A stretch of DNA of 32,116 nt from Actinomycetota bacterium (GCA_040905475.1 JBBDRM010000010.1:29244-61359), one strand, 5' to 3'; counted from the first letter of the stretch, positions 15,023 through 23,597 are shown. Program-made: numbers and translations. The notes: generated by a model not told the origin, from the letters alone.

Positions 15023-16798
15023 ATGCGGCGGTTGGCGATCATGACCCTGACCATCTGTTTCGCGGCACTTCCCACGATCGCCCGCGCGGATCATGTCCCG
15101 CCGCAGCTCGGCATCATCCCCGGGCCGCTTCCGGCGCCGCCGGCCCTACTGTCCGAGGGTCCGATCAGGTTCGTCGGGAACACGCCGACCGGCCGCTCAT
15201 TCGCCGGAACACTCGGCGAGGTTCCCCCATTCACGCGCGACGGGAAACGGTACATCGTCGCCGGCTCTTCCGTGTACGGGTTCTCGGTCATCGACGTGAC
15301 CGACCCCGCTGCGCCGACGACGGTCAGCGAGTACGCGTCGGCCTTCGGCTGTCCTGGCTCGGCGCTGATGCAGGTGTCGGATGGCAGCACGGATCCGATC
15401 GAGATCGCGCTGGCGTACGGCGGATGGGAGAACGACATCTCCTGGTCGCCGGACGGACGCTGGGTCGTGATGGGCATGGACGCGCCCGGTCGCTGCCACG
15501 ACCCGATCTTCGGAGGCATCGAGATCGTGGACCTCGCCGACGTGACCAACCCGAAGCTCGTGCACCTCGTGCGCAACAACGGCCAGGCGCACAGCGTCAC
15601 GCTCGACCCGCTGCACCCGTGGCTCGCCTACATCTCCACGTCGGACAGCGAAGACGTCCTCTACATCGTGGACTACAAGATGTGCATGGATATCCCGGCC
15701 GGCGCCTGCGCGCCGACCGTAGCGGCGGCGGTGTTCGACTTCGACTACTGGCCTGCGCTCTACGACAAGGCCGAGAAGCGGGACAAGACCGAGGACGGCT
15801 GTCACGACCTCCGCTTCTACAAGGACCGGGCGTACTGCGCCGCCGTCGGCTCAACGATGATCCTCGACGTTTCCAAGGTCTCGGAAGCGACCGGCCGGCT
15901 TTCGGGAACGCACCTGACCGAAGGACCAGACGCCTGTTCCCTCGTCGACGCCGACCCCATCTTCGCCCCGGGGATCAAGGTCACGGACTGTCGTAACTGG
16001 CACAAGGACGTCTTCCGCGACCGCAAGGCGAAGGTCGTCAACATCCCGCTTCTGTCCGTGATCGACCACGACGGCAGCAAGCCGACGACGGAAGACATCT
16101 ATATCGCGCATCAGGCGGAGGCGATCGCCGACGGCAAGATCATGATGATCACGGATGAGCGCGGCGGCGGACTCGGGACGGACACGTGCCCCGGCGGCGG
16201 CGTCTGGTTCTACGACATCCGCGACGAGAAGAACCCCGTCTTGATGCGCCAGCCCGATGGCAAGCCGGGCGTGTACCTCCCGCAGTGGAACATCCCGAAC
16301 ATCCTCGGCCAGAACCCGAGCTGCACGGCCCACTACGGCAAGGAGTTCGCCGACGAGAACCTGCTCACGTTCGGCTGGTACACGAACGGGATGCGGGTCC
16401 TTCGCTACTACCCCGATTTCACGAAATCACCGGCACAGATCCGGTTCGAGGAGATCGCAGGCTTCGCCGGCCTGGACCTCACGATCGACTCGATGGTCTT
16501 GTCGCGGAATCCCGACAACGAAGACGAAGTCTTGGTGTACGCGGCGAACGTCCTCCGGGGGATCGACGTCTTCGCCGTCGAAACGCCGCGGCTCACCCGC
16601 GCGGCCGCGTTCGGCGGTGCGGCCGCCGAACCGGCGCCGAAGCCCCAGCCCGTCGCGAAGCCGAAGGTCGGTGGGACGAAGACCACGACAGGCGGAGCGT
16701 TGCCCGGAACGGGGATCGCAGATCCGGGCGTCCTCGCGTTGATACTGCTCGCGCTGGCGCTGGCGGCCCATTCGCTGAGGCGCAAGACCGCTCCCTGA
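15023..16798 (+). CDS. Exported LVIVD-repeat beta-propeller protein with LPGTG anchor signal (paralogue)
   Basis: A 591-residue surface protein with GGAGG 6 bases ahead of the ATG and a signal peptide (RRLAIMTLTICFAALPTIARA). Residues about 45-530 carry LVIVD-type repeats (YGFSVIDVTDPAAP, IEIVDLADVTNPK, GVWFYDIRDEKNPV), predicted to be a propeller. It shares with the protein at 7298 the GCHD...YC pair, the WFYDI-D blocks, an SCTAH/VCTAH motif near the C-terminus and an RG-D-V final blade, so the two are diverged paralogues; this one lacks the N-terminal PPC-like domain. A Pro/Lys-rich spacer leads to LPGTG at 560-564, a strong hydrophobic segment and LRRKTAP. It has several extra Cys residues. 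Function is unknown. Confidence 0.9.
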   Translation: MRRLAIMTLTICFAALPTIARADHVPPQLGIIPGPLPAPPALLSEGPIRFVGNTPTGRSFAGTLGEVPPFTRDGKRYIVAGSSVYGFSVIDVTDPAAPTTVSEYASAFGCPGSALMQVSDGSTDPIEIALAYGGWENDISWSPDGRWVVMGMDAPGRCHDPIFGGIEIVDLADVTNPKLVHLVRNNGQAHSVTLDPLHPWLAYISTSDSEDVLYIVDYKMCMDIPAGACAPTVAAAVFDFDYWPALYDKAEKRDKTEDGCHDLRFYKDRAYCAAVGSTMILDVSKVSEATGRLSGTHLTEGPDACSLVDADPIFAPGIKVTDCRNWHKDVFRDRKAKVVNIPLLSVIDHDGSKPTTEDIYIAHQAEAIADGKIMMITDERGGGLGTDTCPGGGVWFYDIRDEKNPVLMRQPDGKPGVYLPQWNIPNILGQNPSCTAHYGKEFADENLLTFGWYTNGMRVLRYYPDFTKSPAQIRFEEIAGFAGLDLTIDSMVLSRNPDNEDEVLVYAANVLRGIDVFAVETPRLTRAAAFGGAAAEPAPKPQPVAKPKVGGTKTTTGGALPGTGIADPGVLALILLALALAAHSLRRKTAP

Positions 16799-16805
16799 AC
16801 CCGGC

Positions 16806-16828
16806 GTGAAGACGTCGCGGGTTTTCAC
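16806..16828 (+). terminator. Possible weak hairpin terminator
   Basis: GTGAAGAC (16806-16813) and GTTTTCAC (16821-16828) can form an 8-base stem with one G-U pair around a 7-base loop, 8 bases after the stop of the LVIVD gene. No clear U-tract follows, so intrinsic termination is uncertain. Confidence 0.3.
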
Positions 16829-16901
16829 GAGCAAGCCGCTCGCACGCCGGCTCGCGTGACTCTTGCGCGACGGTCGACCTCCGGGTGACAGTTAGCGCTC
16901 G

Positions 16902-18473
16902 ATGAGCGACGAGGAAATCCGGCCGGACCTATCCGACGTTCTGCGACGACAGGCCGCCACGAAAGACGAAGCTCGACAGGATGCCGTCGCGAAGCGCCAC
17001 GCATCGGGCCGTCGAACCGCGCGGGAAAATCTGGCGGATCTTTGCGACCCGGATAGCTTCGTGGAGTACGGGTCGTTGGCGCTGGCCGCACAGCGAAGCC
17101 GCCGAAGCGTCGAGGAGCTGATCGCCAGGACGCCGGCGGACGGGCTCGTGGCGGGCATCGGGCGCATCAACGGCGAGCTTTTCGAGGACGACCGATCGCG
17201 CGCCGCGGTGCTCTCGTACGACTACATGGTCCTGGCCGGCACGCAGGGATACCTGAACCATCGGAAGAAGGACCGCCTCTTCGAGGCGGCGGAGCGCCTG
17301 CGGCTCCCGGTCGTCCTGTTCGCCGAGGGCGGCGGCGGCCGGCCGGGAGACGTCGATGCCCCGATGGTCGCCGGGCTCGACTGCATGGCGTTCGCGCTCT
17401 TCGCGAGGCTGAGCGGCATGGTGCCGCTCGTCGGGGTCGTCTCCGGCTATTGCTTCGCCGGCAACGCGGCGCTGCTGGGGTGCTGCGACGTCATCATCGC
17501 GACCGAGGACTCCAGTATCGGGATGGGCGGCCCGGCGATGATCGAGGGCGGCGGCTTGGGAACGTTCCGCCCGGAGGAGGTCGGGCCGATCTCCGTGCAG
17601 CAATCGAACGGCGTCGTCGACGTGACGGTGCGCGACGACGAGGAAGCCGTCGCGGTCGCCAAACGCTACCTGTCGTACTTCCAGGGCTCGATCGAGAAAT
17701 GGACCTGCGCAGATCAGACGGAGCTCTGCGGCGTCGTTCCCGAGTACCGACGCACCGCCTACGACACCCGGCGCGTTCTCGCGATCCTCGCCGATACCGA
17801 CTCCGTCCTCGAGCTGCGTCCACGCTTCGGTCGGACGATCACAACATCGCTCGCCCGTATCGAGGGACGGCCGATCGGCGTGATCGGCAACGACCCCCGG
17901 CACCTCGGCGGTGCGATCGACAGCGCGGGCGCCGACAAGGCCGCGCGCTTCATGCAGCTGTGCGACGCGCACGACGTTCCGATCCTGTTCTTGTGCGACA
18001 CGCCCGGGTTCATGGTCGGGCCCGAAGCAGAGAAGTCGGCTCAGGTTCGGCACTTCGCCCGTATGTTCGTCACGGGCGCGAGCCTCACCGTTCCGTACTT
18101 CACGGTCGTTCTCCGCAAGGGCTACGGGCTGGGCGCGCAGGCGATGGCCGGCGGCAGTTTCCACGCGCCGCTCTTCACGGTCGCGTGGCCGACCGGCGAG
18201 TTCGGCGGCATGAACCTCGAAGGCGCGGTTCGTCTGGGATTCCGCCGGGAGCTCGACGCGATCGACGACGCCGATCAACGCCAAGCCGCCTTCGAGCAGA
18301 TGGTGGCGGCCGCCTACAAGCACGGCGAGGCGCTCAACATGGCCGCGCACTTCGAGATCGACGACGTGATCGACCCCGCCGACACCCGCGCGTTGATCGT
18401 GAACACTCTCCGGTCGACACCGCCGGTCCCGGCACGATCGGGGAAGAAGCGGCCCTCCGTCGACCCATGGTAA
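16902..18473 (+). CDS. Biotin-dependent acyl-CoA carboxylase, carboxyltransferase subunit
   Basis: A 523-residue carboxyltransferase (crotonase-fold, two-lobed) that moves CO2 from carboxybiotin to an acyl-CoA such as propionyl-, acetyl- or methylcrotonyl-CoA. The N-lobe has RRTARENLADLCDPDSF (32-49) and the Gly-rich oxyanion loop GGGGRPGD, while the C-lobe has GVIGNDPRHLGGAID, LCDTPGFMVGPEAEK and RKGYGLGAQAMAGG, all family hallmarks. Length is typical for the beta subunit. No biotin carboxylase or biotin carrier gene is in the window, so partners must lie elsewhere. The next gene begins 11 bases after the stop and is probably co-transcribed. Acyl-CoA specificity cannot be read. Confidence 0.9.
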   Translation: MSDEEIRPDLSDVLRRQAATKDEARQDAVAKRHASGRRTARENLADLCDPDSFVEYGSLALAAQRSRRSVEELIARTPADGLVAGIGRINGELFEDDRSRAAVLSYDYMVLAGTQGYLNHRKKDRLFEAAERLRLPVVLFAEGGGGRPGDVDAPMVAGLDCMAFALFARLSGMVPLVGVVSGYCFAGNAALLGCCDVIIATEDSSIGMGGPAMIEGGGLGTFRPEEVGPISVQQSNGVVDVTVRDDEEAVAVAKRYLSYFQGSIEKWTCADQTELCGVVPEYRRTAYDTRRVLAILADTDSVLELRPRFGRTITTSLARIEGRPIGVIGNDPRHLGGAIDSAGADKAARFMQLCDAHDVPILFLCDTPGFMVGPEAEKSAQVRHFARMFVTGASLTVPYFTVVLRKGYGLGAQAMAGGSFHAPLFTVAWPTGEFGGMNLEGAVRLGFRRELDAIDDADQRQAAFEQMVAAAYKHGEALNMAAHFEIDDVIDPADTRALIVNTLRSTPPVPARSGKKRPSVDPW

Positions 18474-18484
18474 GGAGCTCGCGC

Positions 18485-19858
18485 ATGGCGGACATCGCTT
18501 CTCGGCTCGGTGAGATCGTCGGTGAGCAGAACGTGCTCGCCGGCGACGCGGCCGGCGAGGACTACACCCACGACGAGTCGCTGACGGCGACCCCCCAGAG
18601 GCCGGCGTTCGTGGTCCGGCCGGCCTCCACGGACGAAGTCGCCGGCCTCGTGGCACTCGCCCGCGAGCACGGCCTCCCGATAACCGCTCGCGGGTCGGGT
18701 ACGGGCCTCTCAGGCGCCTGCATCCCGCAGGAGGGCGGCATCCTGATCTCCTTCGAGCGGATGAACCGGATCCTCGAGGTCGACCTATCGAATCACGTGG
18801 CCGTCGTGCAGCCCGGGGTCACGCTCGACGAGCTGGACAAGGCCACCGCGGAGCACGGTCTCGTCTACCCGGTGTACCCGGGCGAGAACTCGGCGAGCCT
18901 CGGCGGGAATGTGGCCACGAACGCCGGAGGCTTGCGCGCAGTGAAGTACGGCGTGACCCGCCACCAGGTACTCGGCCTCACCGCGGTGCTCGGGACCGGT
19001 GAAGTCATCCGGACCGGCGGCAAGTTCGTGAAGGCGACCACCGGTTACGACCTGACCCAACTGATCATCGGGTCCGAGGGAACGCTGGCGCTCGCGACCG
19101 AGGCGACGCTGAAGCTGTACCCGCGGCCCGACCACGCGACGACACTGCTCGCGCCGTTCTCGACCTTGGATGAGGTCACGGTCGCGGTCCCGAGGATCGT
19201 CGGGAGCGGTGTCGGACCGCTGATCGTCGAATACATCGATCTCATCTCGATGCAGGGCATCCTGAACAACGCCGGGTTGGATCTCGGGATCCCCCCGAAC
19301 ATCAAGGAGACCGCACTCGCCTACCTCGTCGTCGTGCTCGAGGACCGCCGAGCGGATCGACTCGAAGAGAACGTCGAGGAGATCGCGACGCTCATCGCCG
19401 GGCTGGGCGCGCTCGACGTCTACGTGCTCCCACCGCAAGCCGGCACGCAGCTGATCCACGCGCGCGAGCGCGCGTTCTGGGCCGCGAAGGCGGCCGGCGC
19501 GCACGACATCATCGACATGGTCGTGCCGCGCGCCTCCATCCCCGAGTACATGGCCAAGGTCAACGAGCTTGCGCAAGCGAGCGGCTCGTTCATCACCGGG
19601 TGCGGCCACGTCGGCGACGGGAACGTCCACCTGTCGGTCTTCCAGGCCGACCCCGAAGCGCGTCACCGGCTCATCCACGACATCTTCCGCGCTGGGATGG
19701 AGATCGGCGGCGCGATCTCGGGCGAGCATGGGATCGGGACGGAGAAGAAGCGCTACTACGCCGACCTTGAGCAGCCCCCGAAGCTGGAGCTGATGCGCCG
19801 GATCAAGACCGCGTTCGACCCGGACGGGATCCTGAATCCCGGCATCATCTTCGACTGA
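18485..19858 (+). CDS. FAD-linked 2-hydroxyacid dehydrogenase (GlcD/D-lactate dehydrogenase type)
   Basis: A 457-residue flavoenzyme that oxidises 2-hydroxyacids such as glycolate, D-lactate or D-2-hydroxyglutarate to 2-oxoacids. The ATG at 18485 is preceded by AAGGAG. The FAD-binding PCMH-type domain (about 38-215) shows ARGSGTGLSGACIPQEGGI and GENSASLGGNVATNAGG; the C-terminal FAD-oxidase domain shows the metal/substrate motif CGHVGDGNVH and GEHGIGTEKKRY near the end. No iron-sulphur GlcF-like partner follows. It is tightly linked to the carboxyltransferase gene, so a shared short-chain acid pathway is possible but unproven. It converges on the VapC gene 5 bases away. Confidence 0.9.
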   Translation: MADIASRLGEIVGEQNVLAGDAAGEDYTHDESLTATPQRPAFVVRPASTDEVAGLVALAREHGLPITARGSGTGLSGACIPQEGGILISFERMNRILEVDLSNHVAVVQPGVTLDELDKATAEHGLVYPVYPGENSASLGGNVATNAGGLRAVKYGVTRHQVLGLTAVLGTGEVIRTGGKFVKATTGYDLTQLIIGSEGTLALATEATLKLYPRPDHATTLLAPFSTLDEVTVAVPRIVGSGVGPLIVEYIDLISMQGILNNAGLDLGIPPNIKETALAYLVVVLEDRRADRLEENVEEIATLIAGLGALDVYVLPPQAGTQLIHARERAFWAAKAAGAHDIIDMVVPRASIPEYMAKVNELAQASGSFITGCGHVGDGNVHLSVFQADPEARHRLIHDIFRAGMEIGGAISGEHGIGTEKKRYYADLEQPPKLELMRRIKTAFDPDGILNPGIIFD

Positions 19859-19863
19859 AAGTC

Positions 19864-20274
19864 TCAGGGGACGATCGACAGGCCTCCGAACTGACGGAAG
19901 TGTCGGTCGAGCGAAAACGCCTCCCGGATCTCTAAGCTCTCGGCGACGGCGAAACTCGTCGCGTCGGTGAACGAGAACTCCTTGTCGGCGAAGGAGAGAA
20001 TGATCTCCCAGGCGCGAATCTCGTGATCCTCCCCCACCCGGACGATCGGGATCAGCTCGCTAGCGAGGAGGCTCTCCCCCCAGACGACGGCACGGTCGCG
20101 GCCGAGGCGGGTGAGCAGCAGCGTGTAGCTCTCGTCGAAGACGAAGTTGGTAGTCAGCAGCCGCGCGCCCGCTTCGATGAGGTCCACGAACGCACCCCGG
20201 GTCCGGCCATGGGATCGTTCCGCCGGGTCCTCGAGCGACAGGAAGGCGCTGGAGTCGACAAGCACGCTCCTCAT
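19864..20274 (-). CDS. vapC: PIN-domain ribonuclease toxin (VapC-like)
   Basis: A 136-residue PIN-domain protein. The acidic metal-binding residues expected of a Mg-dependent RNase are visible: Asp7 in VLVDSSAF, Glu48 in FVFDESYTLL, Asp104 in SFTDATSFAV and Asp123 in AFSLDRHF. In VapBC modules such proteins cleave RNA (tRNA or rRNA) unless held by the antitoxin. The start overlaps the stop of the RHH-type gene at 20271-20510 by four bases (ATGA), the usual antitoxin-toxin order. The family call is good; the RNA target is unknown. Confidence 0.87.
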   Translation of the reverse strand: MRSVLVDSSAFLSLEDPAERSHGRTRGAFVDLIEAGARLLTTNFVFDESYTLLLTRLGRDRAVVWGESLLASELIPIVRVGEDHEIRAWEIILSFADKEFSFTDATSFAVAESLEIREAFSLDRHFRQFGGLSIVP

Positions 20275-20510
20275 CGGGGTCGCCGGTACAGGTCCCGCTT
20301 GGCTCGCTCGCCGGAGTAGGAGCTGCCACTCGGCTCGCTCGGCCCGAGGACGCGCCGGTAGAAGGGGTCCGCGGTCGGCTCCTTCGGACGGGTGGCATCG
20401 TCGATCAGATCGCGGACGACCCGAGCCATCGAACCGTCCTCACCCGCGCGCTGGCGGAGGAGCCGGTACTGCTCCTCGGTGAGGTAGAGCTGCATCTTCC
20501 GCATCGCCAT
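20271..20510 (-). CDS. Ribbon-helix-helix antitoxin (VapB/CopG-like)
   Basis: A 79-residue protein whose N-terminal 45 residues (MRKMQLYLTEEQYRLLRQRA then SMARVVRDLIDDA) fit a ribbon-helix-helix DNA-binding domain: one beta strand and two helices. The Arg-rich C-terminus (PSGSSYSGERAKRDLYRRPR) would wrap the toxin. The ATG at 20510 is taken; ATG 20504 is an alternative. An 8-base palindrome (AGCATGCT, 20517-20524) sits 6 bases upstream and could be an autoregulatory site. It is coupled to the PIN-domain gene. Confidence 0.85.
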   Translation of the reverse strand: MAMRKMQLYLTEEQYRLLRQRAGEDGSMARVVRDLIDDATRPKEPTADPFYRRVLGPSEPSGSSYSGERAKRDLYRRPR

Positions 20511-20516
20511 ATATCC

Positions 20517-20524
20517 AGCATGCT
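20517..20524. promoter_or_regulatory. Short palindrome upstream of the antitoxin gene
   Basis: AGCATGCT is a perfect 8-base palindrome located 6 bases before the antitoxin start. RHH antitoxins commonly bind such dyads to repress their own operon; here this is only a positional inference. Confidence 0.3.
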
Positions 20525-20715
20525 ATCACGCTGTACATCGGGACGGGTGAGGAGGTGTGAGGGCACGTTCGATGCCCTCCAAGACGAAGGCAGGGGTGCA
20601 CCTCACAGGGGATCAATCCCGAGCCGCTGCTCGAACGATCCGCACTCCTGTGTGCCCACTGCCTGAGAGCCCAGAGGACGTGGACTGGGAGGGCATGAAT
20701 TCTTGGCTAACCCAC

Positions 20716-22575
20716 CTACTTCACACGGAACACGCCGCGCATCGAGGGATGCACGCGGCAGAAGAACGTGAAGGTGCCCGCCTCGGTCGGCGTGAACGTC
20801 CACGAGACCCGCTGGCTCGGCCCGGCGCCGATCCCGAGCTGCTGGGAGTCGAAGTCCATCGGGTCGATCCCGCCCGTGATCACCCCGCTCCCACCGTCGG
20901 CGATCGGATAGTCGACCGTCGTCGGTCCGGTGCACGGCGCCGCGCAACGCGTGATCGTGTGCCACATATACGCGGCGGTGTCGAGGTTATGGAACGAGAT
21001 CGTCTCGCCGAGGTTCACGTACGGCACGCCGAGGCTCCCCGCCAGGCCCATGTCGGTCAGCCCGAACGTGAAGCCGCCGATCAGCACGTCGTTCAGGTGC
21101 TGGCCGTCGGGGGCCGCGGCCCAGTCGGTCGGCGAGGTGCCGTGATCTGAGCCGTGGTTGCCGCTGGTCGGGATCTGGCCGTGCGTAACCTGGCCGCGCT
21201 GGCATAGCCGCGTCGCGCTCGCGACGCAGGTGTGCGCGAGCGGCGATCCGTCGGGTCCGTTCGGGACTTTGGCCACCGCCGGGATCGACGGATCGAGGAC
21301 GACGCTCGGATCGAAGACGTCGACGCCTTCGGGGATGCCCCCGGGAACCACCCACGACATCACGATCGCCATCTGCTCGTACCAGGAGCCGATCGCGGTG
21401 TCGTAGATGCCGTTGAGCCGGAGGATGTCTCCTTCCTGCACGTCGACCGCCCAGCCGTGATCCAGGGTCGAACCGGTCATCGAGTAGTCCCACGAGATCG
21501 GCGCGTTCCCGATACGGTCTGTGTTCGGCTCGTCTTGCCAGTAATACGCCTCCGAGATGTTGATGAGCCGCGACTCGGCGCCGCGAACGAGCTCTACCTC
21601 GGTTCGTAAGCCTCCGTTGTGGACGTGCCCGCCCATGAGGATGAGCGTCCCGGACGTTTCACCGCCTAAGGCTTCCGTCGTGATGGTGAAGTCTTTCCCG
21701 TGGACTTCGGGGCTGAAGTCTTTCCCTTGCTGCGCGCTCACGTTGCCGTTCGAGTTGAATGCCGCACAGTTGAGATCCGGGAAGCGGCACTCGCCGCCGG
21801 CCCCGAACCCGCGCTGGATGTTGAAGATCGGGTTGAGGAAGTACGTCTCGGTTTCCGGGTGGAACGCGCTGCCGCCGGCGTCGAGCCAGATGTTGCGCGC
21901 GTTCGTGATCAAAGGCTTTCCGTCGGGCTGTGGGACGTCGGCGTCCTCTGCCGCGACGAAGTCGAGGTCGTACAGGACGAAGACCGGATACGTCTGTGCC
22001 GTCGCGTTGTGCACCATGTGCAGGAACAGCCATTGATCCATCGCACCGACCCGCATGCCGTAGCGGTACGGCCACGTCGAGATCGTCTTCTCCTCACCGG
22101 AGGCGAAGAACGGCCCCGAACCGTAGGACGGATACGTGTTGATCCAGGTGCCGTGGTGGAGGTGCACGTTCTCGACCGGCGGGGTCACGCCCTGCGCGTC
22201 CACGAGGCCCGGCTTGAAGCGAACGATGTAGCCGTCGTAGAGCGGCTTCTCGAACGTGACCGGCTGGATCAGGACGTCGTCCTGTCCCGGCTTGTTCAGG
22301 ATCGGACCGAACACGACGCGCAGCCGCCGGCACTTCTCCCCGTAGTTCAACCCGCTGGGGCGCAGTTCGTAGTCGCTATCGGTGGTGCAAGCGCCGGCGT
22401 CGAGCACCGTGCCGGCCGGCCCGAGCGCCTCGCGAACGGTCTGCCCGTGCGGGCTCGCGATCGCGTCGCCGATCGGTTTGATAACGCGGGGATCGTAGAT
22501 CGGCGGATCCGCGAACGCGGCCGAAGCTACGGCGAGCAAAACCACGAGAAGACTTGCGAGAGCGCGACGATTCAC
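20716..22575 (-). CDS. Exported SURNod19-like protein with C-terminal cupredoxin copper site
   Basis: A 619-residue exported protein starting at GTG 22575 (GGAGG 5 bases upstream) with signal peptide NRRALASLLVVLLAVASAAFA. Residues about 60-440 resemble the 'stress up-regulated Nod19' family, with His-rich VENVHLHHGTW, LFLHMVHNATAQTYPVF and LMGGHVHNGG. The last 140 residues look like a cupredoxin: ETISFHNLDTAAYMWHT with His539, then FFCRVHPSM with Cys606, His609 and Met612. The C-x2-H-x2-M spacing matches the type 1 copper loop of amicyanin. Electron transfer or copper binding at the cell surface is likely; the role of the large N-terminal part is unknown. It has its own promoter (22624-22651). 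Confidence 0.83.
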   Translation of the reverse strand: MNRRALASLLVVLLAVASAAFADPPIYDPRVIKPIGDAIASPHGQTVREALGPAGTVLDAGACTTDSDYELRPSGLNYGEKCRRLRVVFGPILNKPGQDDVLIQPVTFEKPLYDGYIVRFKPGLVDAQGVTPPVENVHLHHGTWINTYPSYGSGPFFASGEEKTISTWPYRYGMRVGAMDQWLFLHMVHNATAQTYPVFVLYDLDFVAAEDADVPQPDGKPLITNARNIWLDAGGSAFHPETETYFLNPIFNIQRGFGAGGECRFPDLNCAAFNSNGNVSAQQGKDFSPEVHGKDFTITTEALGGETSGTLILMGGHVHNGGLRTEVELVRGAESRLINISEAYYWQDEPNTDRIGNAPISWDYSMTGSTLDHGWAVDVQEGDILRLNGIYDTAIGSWYEQMAIVMSWVVPGGIPEGVDVFDPSVVLDPSIPAVAKVPNGPDGSPLAHTCVASATRLCQRGQVTHGQIPTSGNHGSDHGTSPTDWAAAPDGQHLNDVLIGGFTFGLTDMGLAGSLGVPYVNLGETISFHNLDTAAYMWHTITRCAAPCTGPTTVDYPIADGGSGVITGGIDPMDFDSQQLGIGAGPSQRVSWTFTPTEAGTFTFFCRVHPSMRGVFRVK

Positions 22576-22623
22576 GGGGCCTCCGATGCGATACTGGACA
22601 GGTTAGGACAAACCGGCCCTAGA

Positions 22624-22651
22624 ATCTTACCGATCGGTCGGATTCGGTCAA
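22624..22651 (-). promoter_or_regulatory. Sigma70-like promoter with palindrome in the spacer
   Basis: On the minus strand TTGACC (22651-22646) and TAAGAT (22629-22624) are separated by 16 bases, close to the housekeeping consensus. Transcription would begin near 22617, leaving a leader of about 40 bases with GGAGG before the GTG at 22575. A perfect 10-base palindrome, ACCGATCGGT (22629-22638), overlaps the spacer and the -10 edge, a position suited to a repressor. Confidence 0.6.
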
Positions 22652-22683
22652 GATCGCTCGCGGACGCGGGTCCTCGGCAAGCG

Positions 22684-23595
22684 TTAAAGCGCTGCCGAAC
22701 CCGGCGATTCGAGAGGACGGAGCCGGTTACGGATCCGTTCTATGGAGAGCGCCGCAGGTTCTGTGGAGGCCATGAACTCGATGAGGTGACGGACGAACCG
22801 CTCAGGCGAGTCCCGGTGTGGGAAGTGGCCGGAGCCTTCGAAGATCTCGAGTCGGCTCGCCGGCATCGCCTTGTGCGCGTCATAGGCGTGCGAGACCGGG
22901 ATCAACGGATCCCGGTCGCCCCACACGATCAGCGTAGGAACCTCGGCTGCGAGATACAGCCGGTCGTTGGCGCTGACGCGCTGACCCCCGACGTCGACGA
23001 CGGCGCGCAACGTGTGTAGGAACGCAGCGCGGGTCTCCGGATCGGAGAGCGACGAGTAGCTCCGCCAGATCTCACTCAGCCCCGGGGTCGGGCGCATACG
23101 CGCCTTGGCCAGCCATCCCCCAACGGTCATCCCCACCTTGCGCACGGGCTCCGAACACCCGAGCGCGAGCAGGTACTCCGCGCCGGGCGCGCTCAACGCT
23201 CGGAGCAGTGCGCTCACCTCGCGGCCGAGACCGCCCGACGAGACCAGAACAAGACGATCGCAACGTTCGGGGAACTGGTAGGCGAACTGCATCGCGACGC
23301 CGCCGCCGAGCGACTGTCCCACGATCGTCGCGCGATCGATCCCGAGCACGATCATCAAGTCACGGATGCCGCTGGCGAGGGCCCCGAGCGAATAGTCGCC
23401 GCGCGGCTTCGCGGACGCGCCGTGTCCCGGCATGTCCGGAGCGAGGACGGTCGCCGACCGTGCCAGAGCCGGCAGGATCGGCGCCCACGTCTCGGAGCTC
23501 CCTGCCATGCCGTGGATGAGCACGACGGCCGGGCCTTCCCCGCCGTGGCGAAACCCGATCCTGTTCCCGTGGAGGAGGACCTCTTGCAGCTCCAT
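22684..23595 (-). CDS. Alpha/beta hydrolase
   Basis: A 303-residue cytoplasmic alpha/beta hydrolase without signal peptide. Visible triad: Ser95 in VGQSLGGG, Asp229 in WGDRDPLIP and His257 in GSGHFPH, with oxyanion motif LIHGMAGSSETW. The style is that of C-C bond or ester hydrolases and lipases near fatty-acid genes. The ATG at 23595 lies only two bases after the TAA of the desaturase gene, so the two form one transcription unit and translation is coupled; the longer frame to 23721 overlaps the desaturase and is not credible. It probably acts on a lipid or acyl ester, by context only. Confidence 0.87.
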   Translation of the reverse strand: MELQEVLLHGNRIGFRHGGEGPAVVLIHGMAGSSETWAPILPALARSATVLAPDMPGHGASAKPRGDYSLGALASGIRDLMIVLGIDRATIVGQSLGGGVAMQFAYQFPERCDRLVLVSSGGLGREVSALLRALSAPGAEYLLALGCSEPVRKVGMTVGGWLAKARMRPTPGLSEIWRSYSSLSDPETRAAFLHTLRAVVDVGGQRVSANDRLYLAAEVPTLIVWGDRDPLIPVSHAYDAHKAMPASRLEIFEGSGHFPHRDSPERFVRHLIEFMASTEPAALSIERIRNRLRPLESPGSAAL

Positions 23596-23597
23596 CC

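Noticed and set aside
16929-18656. 575-residue minus-strand frame
   Set aside because: Antisense shadow of the carboxyltransferase gene, with no recognisable motif.
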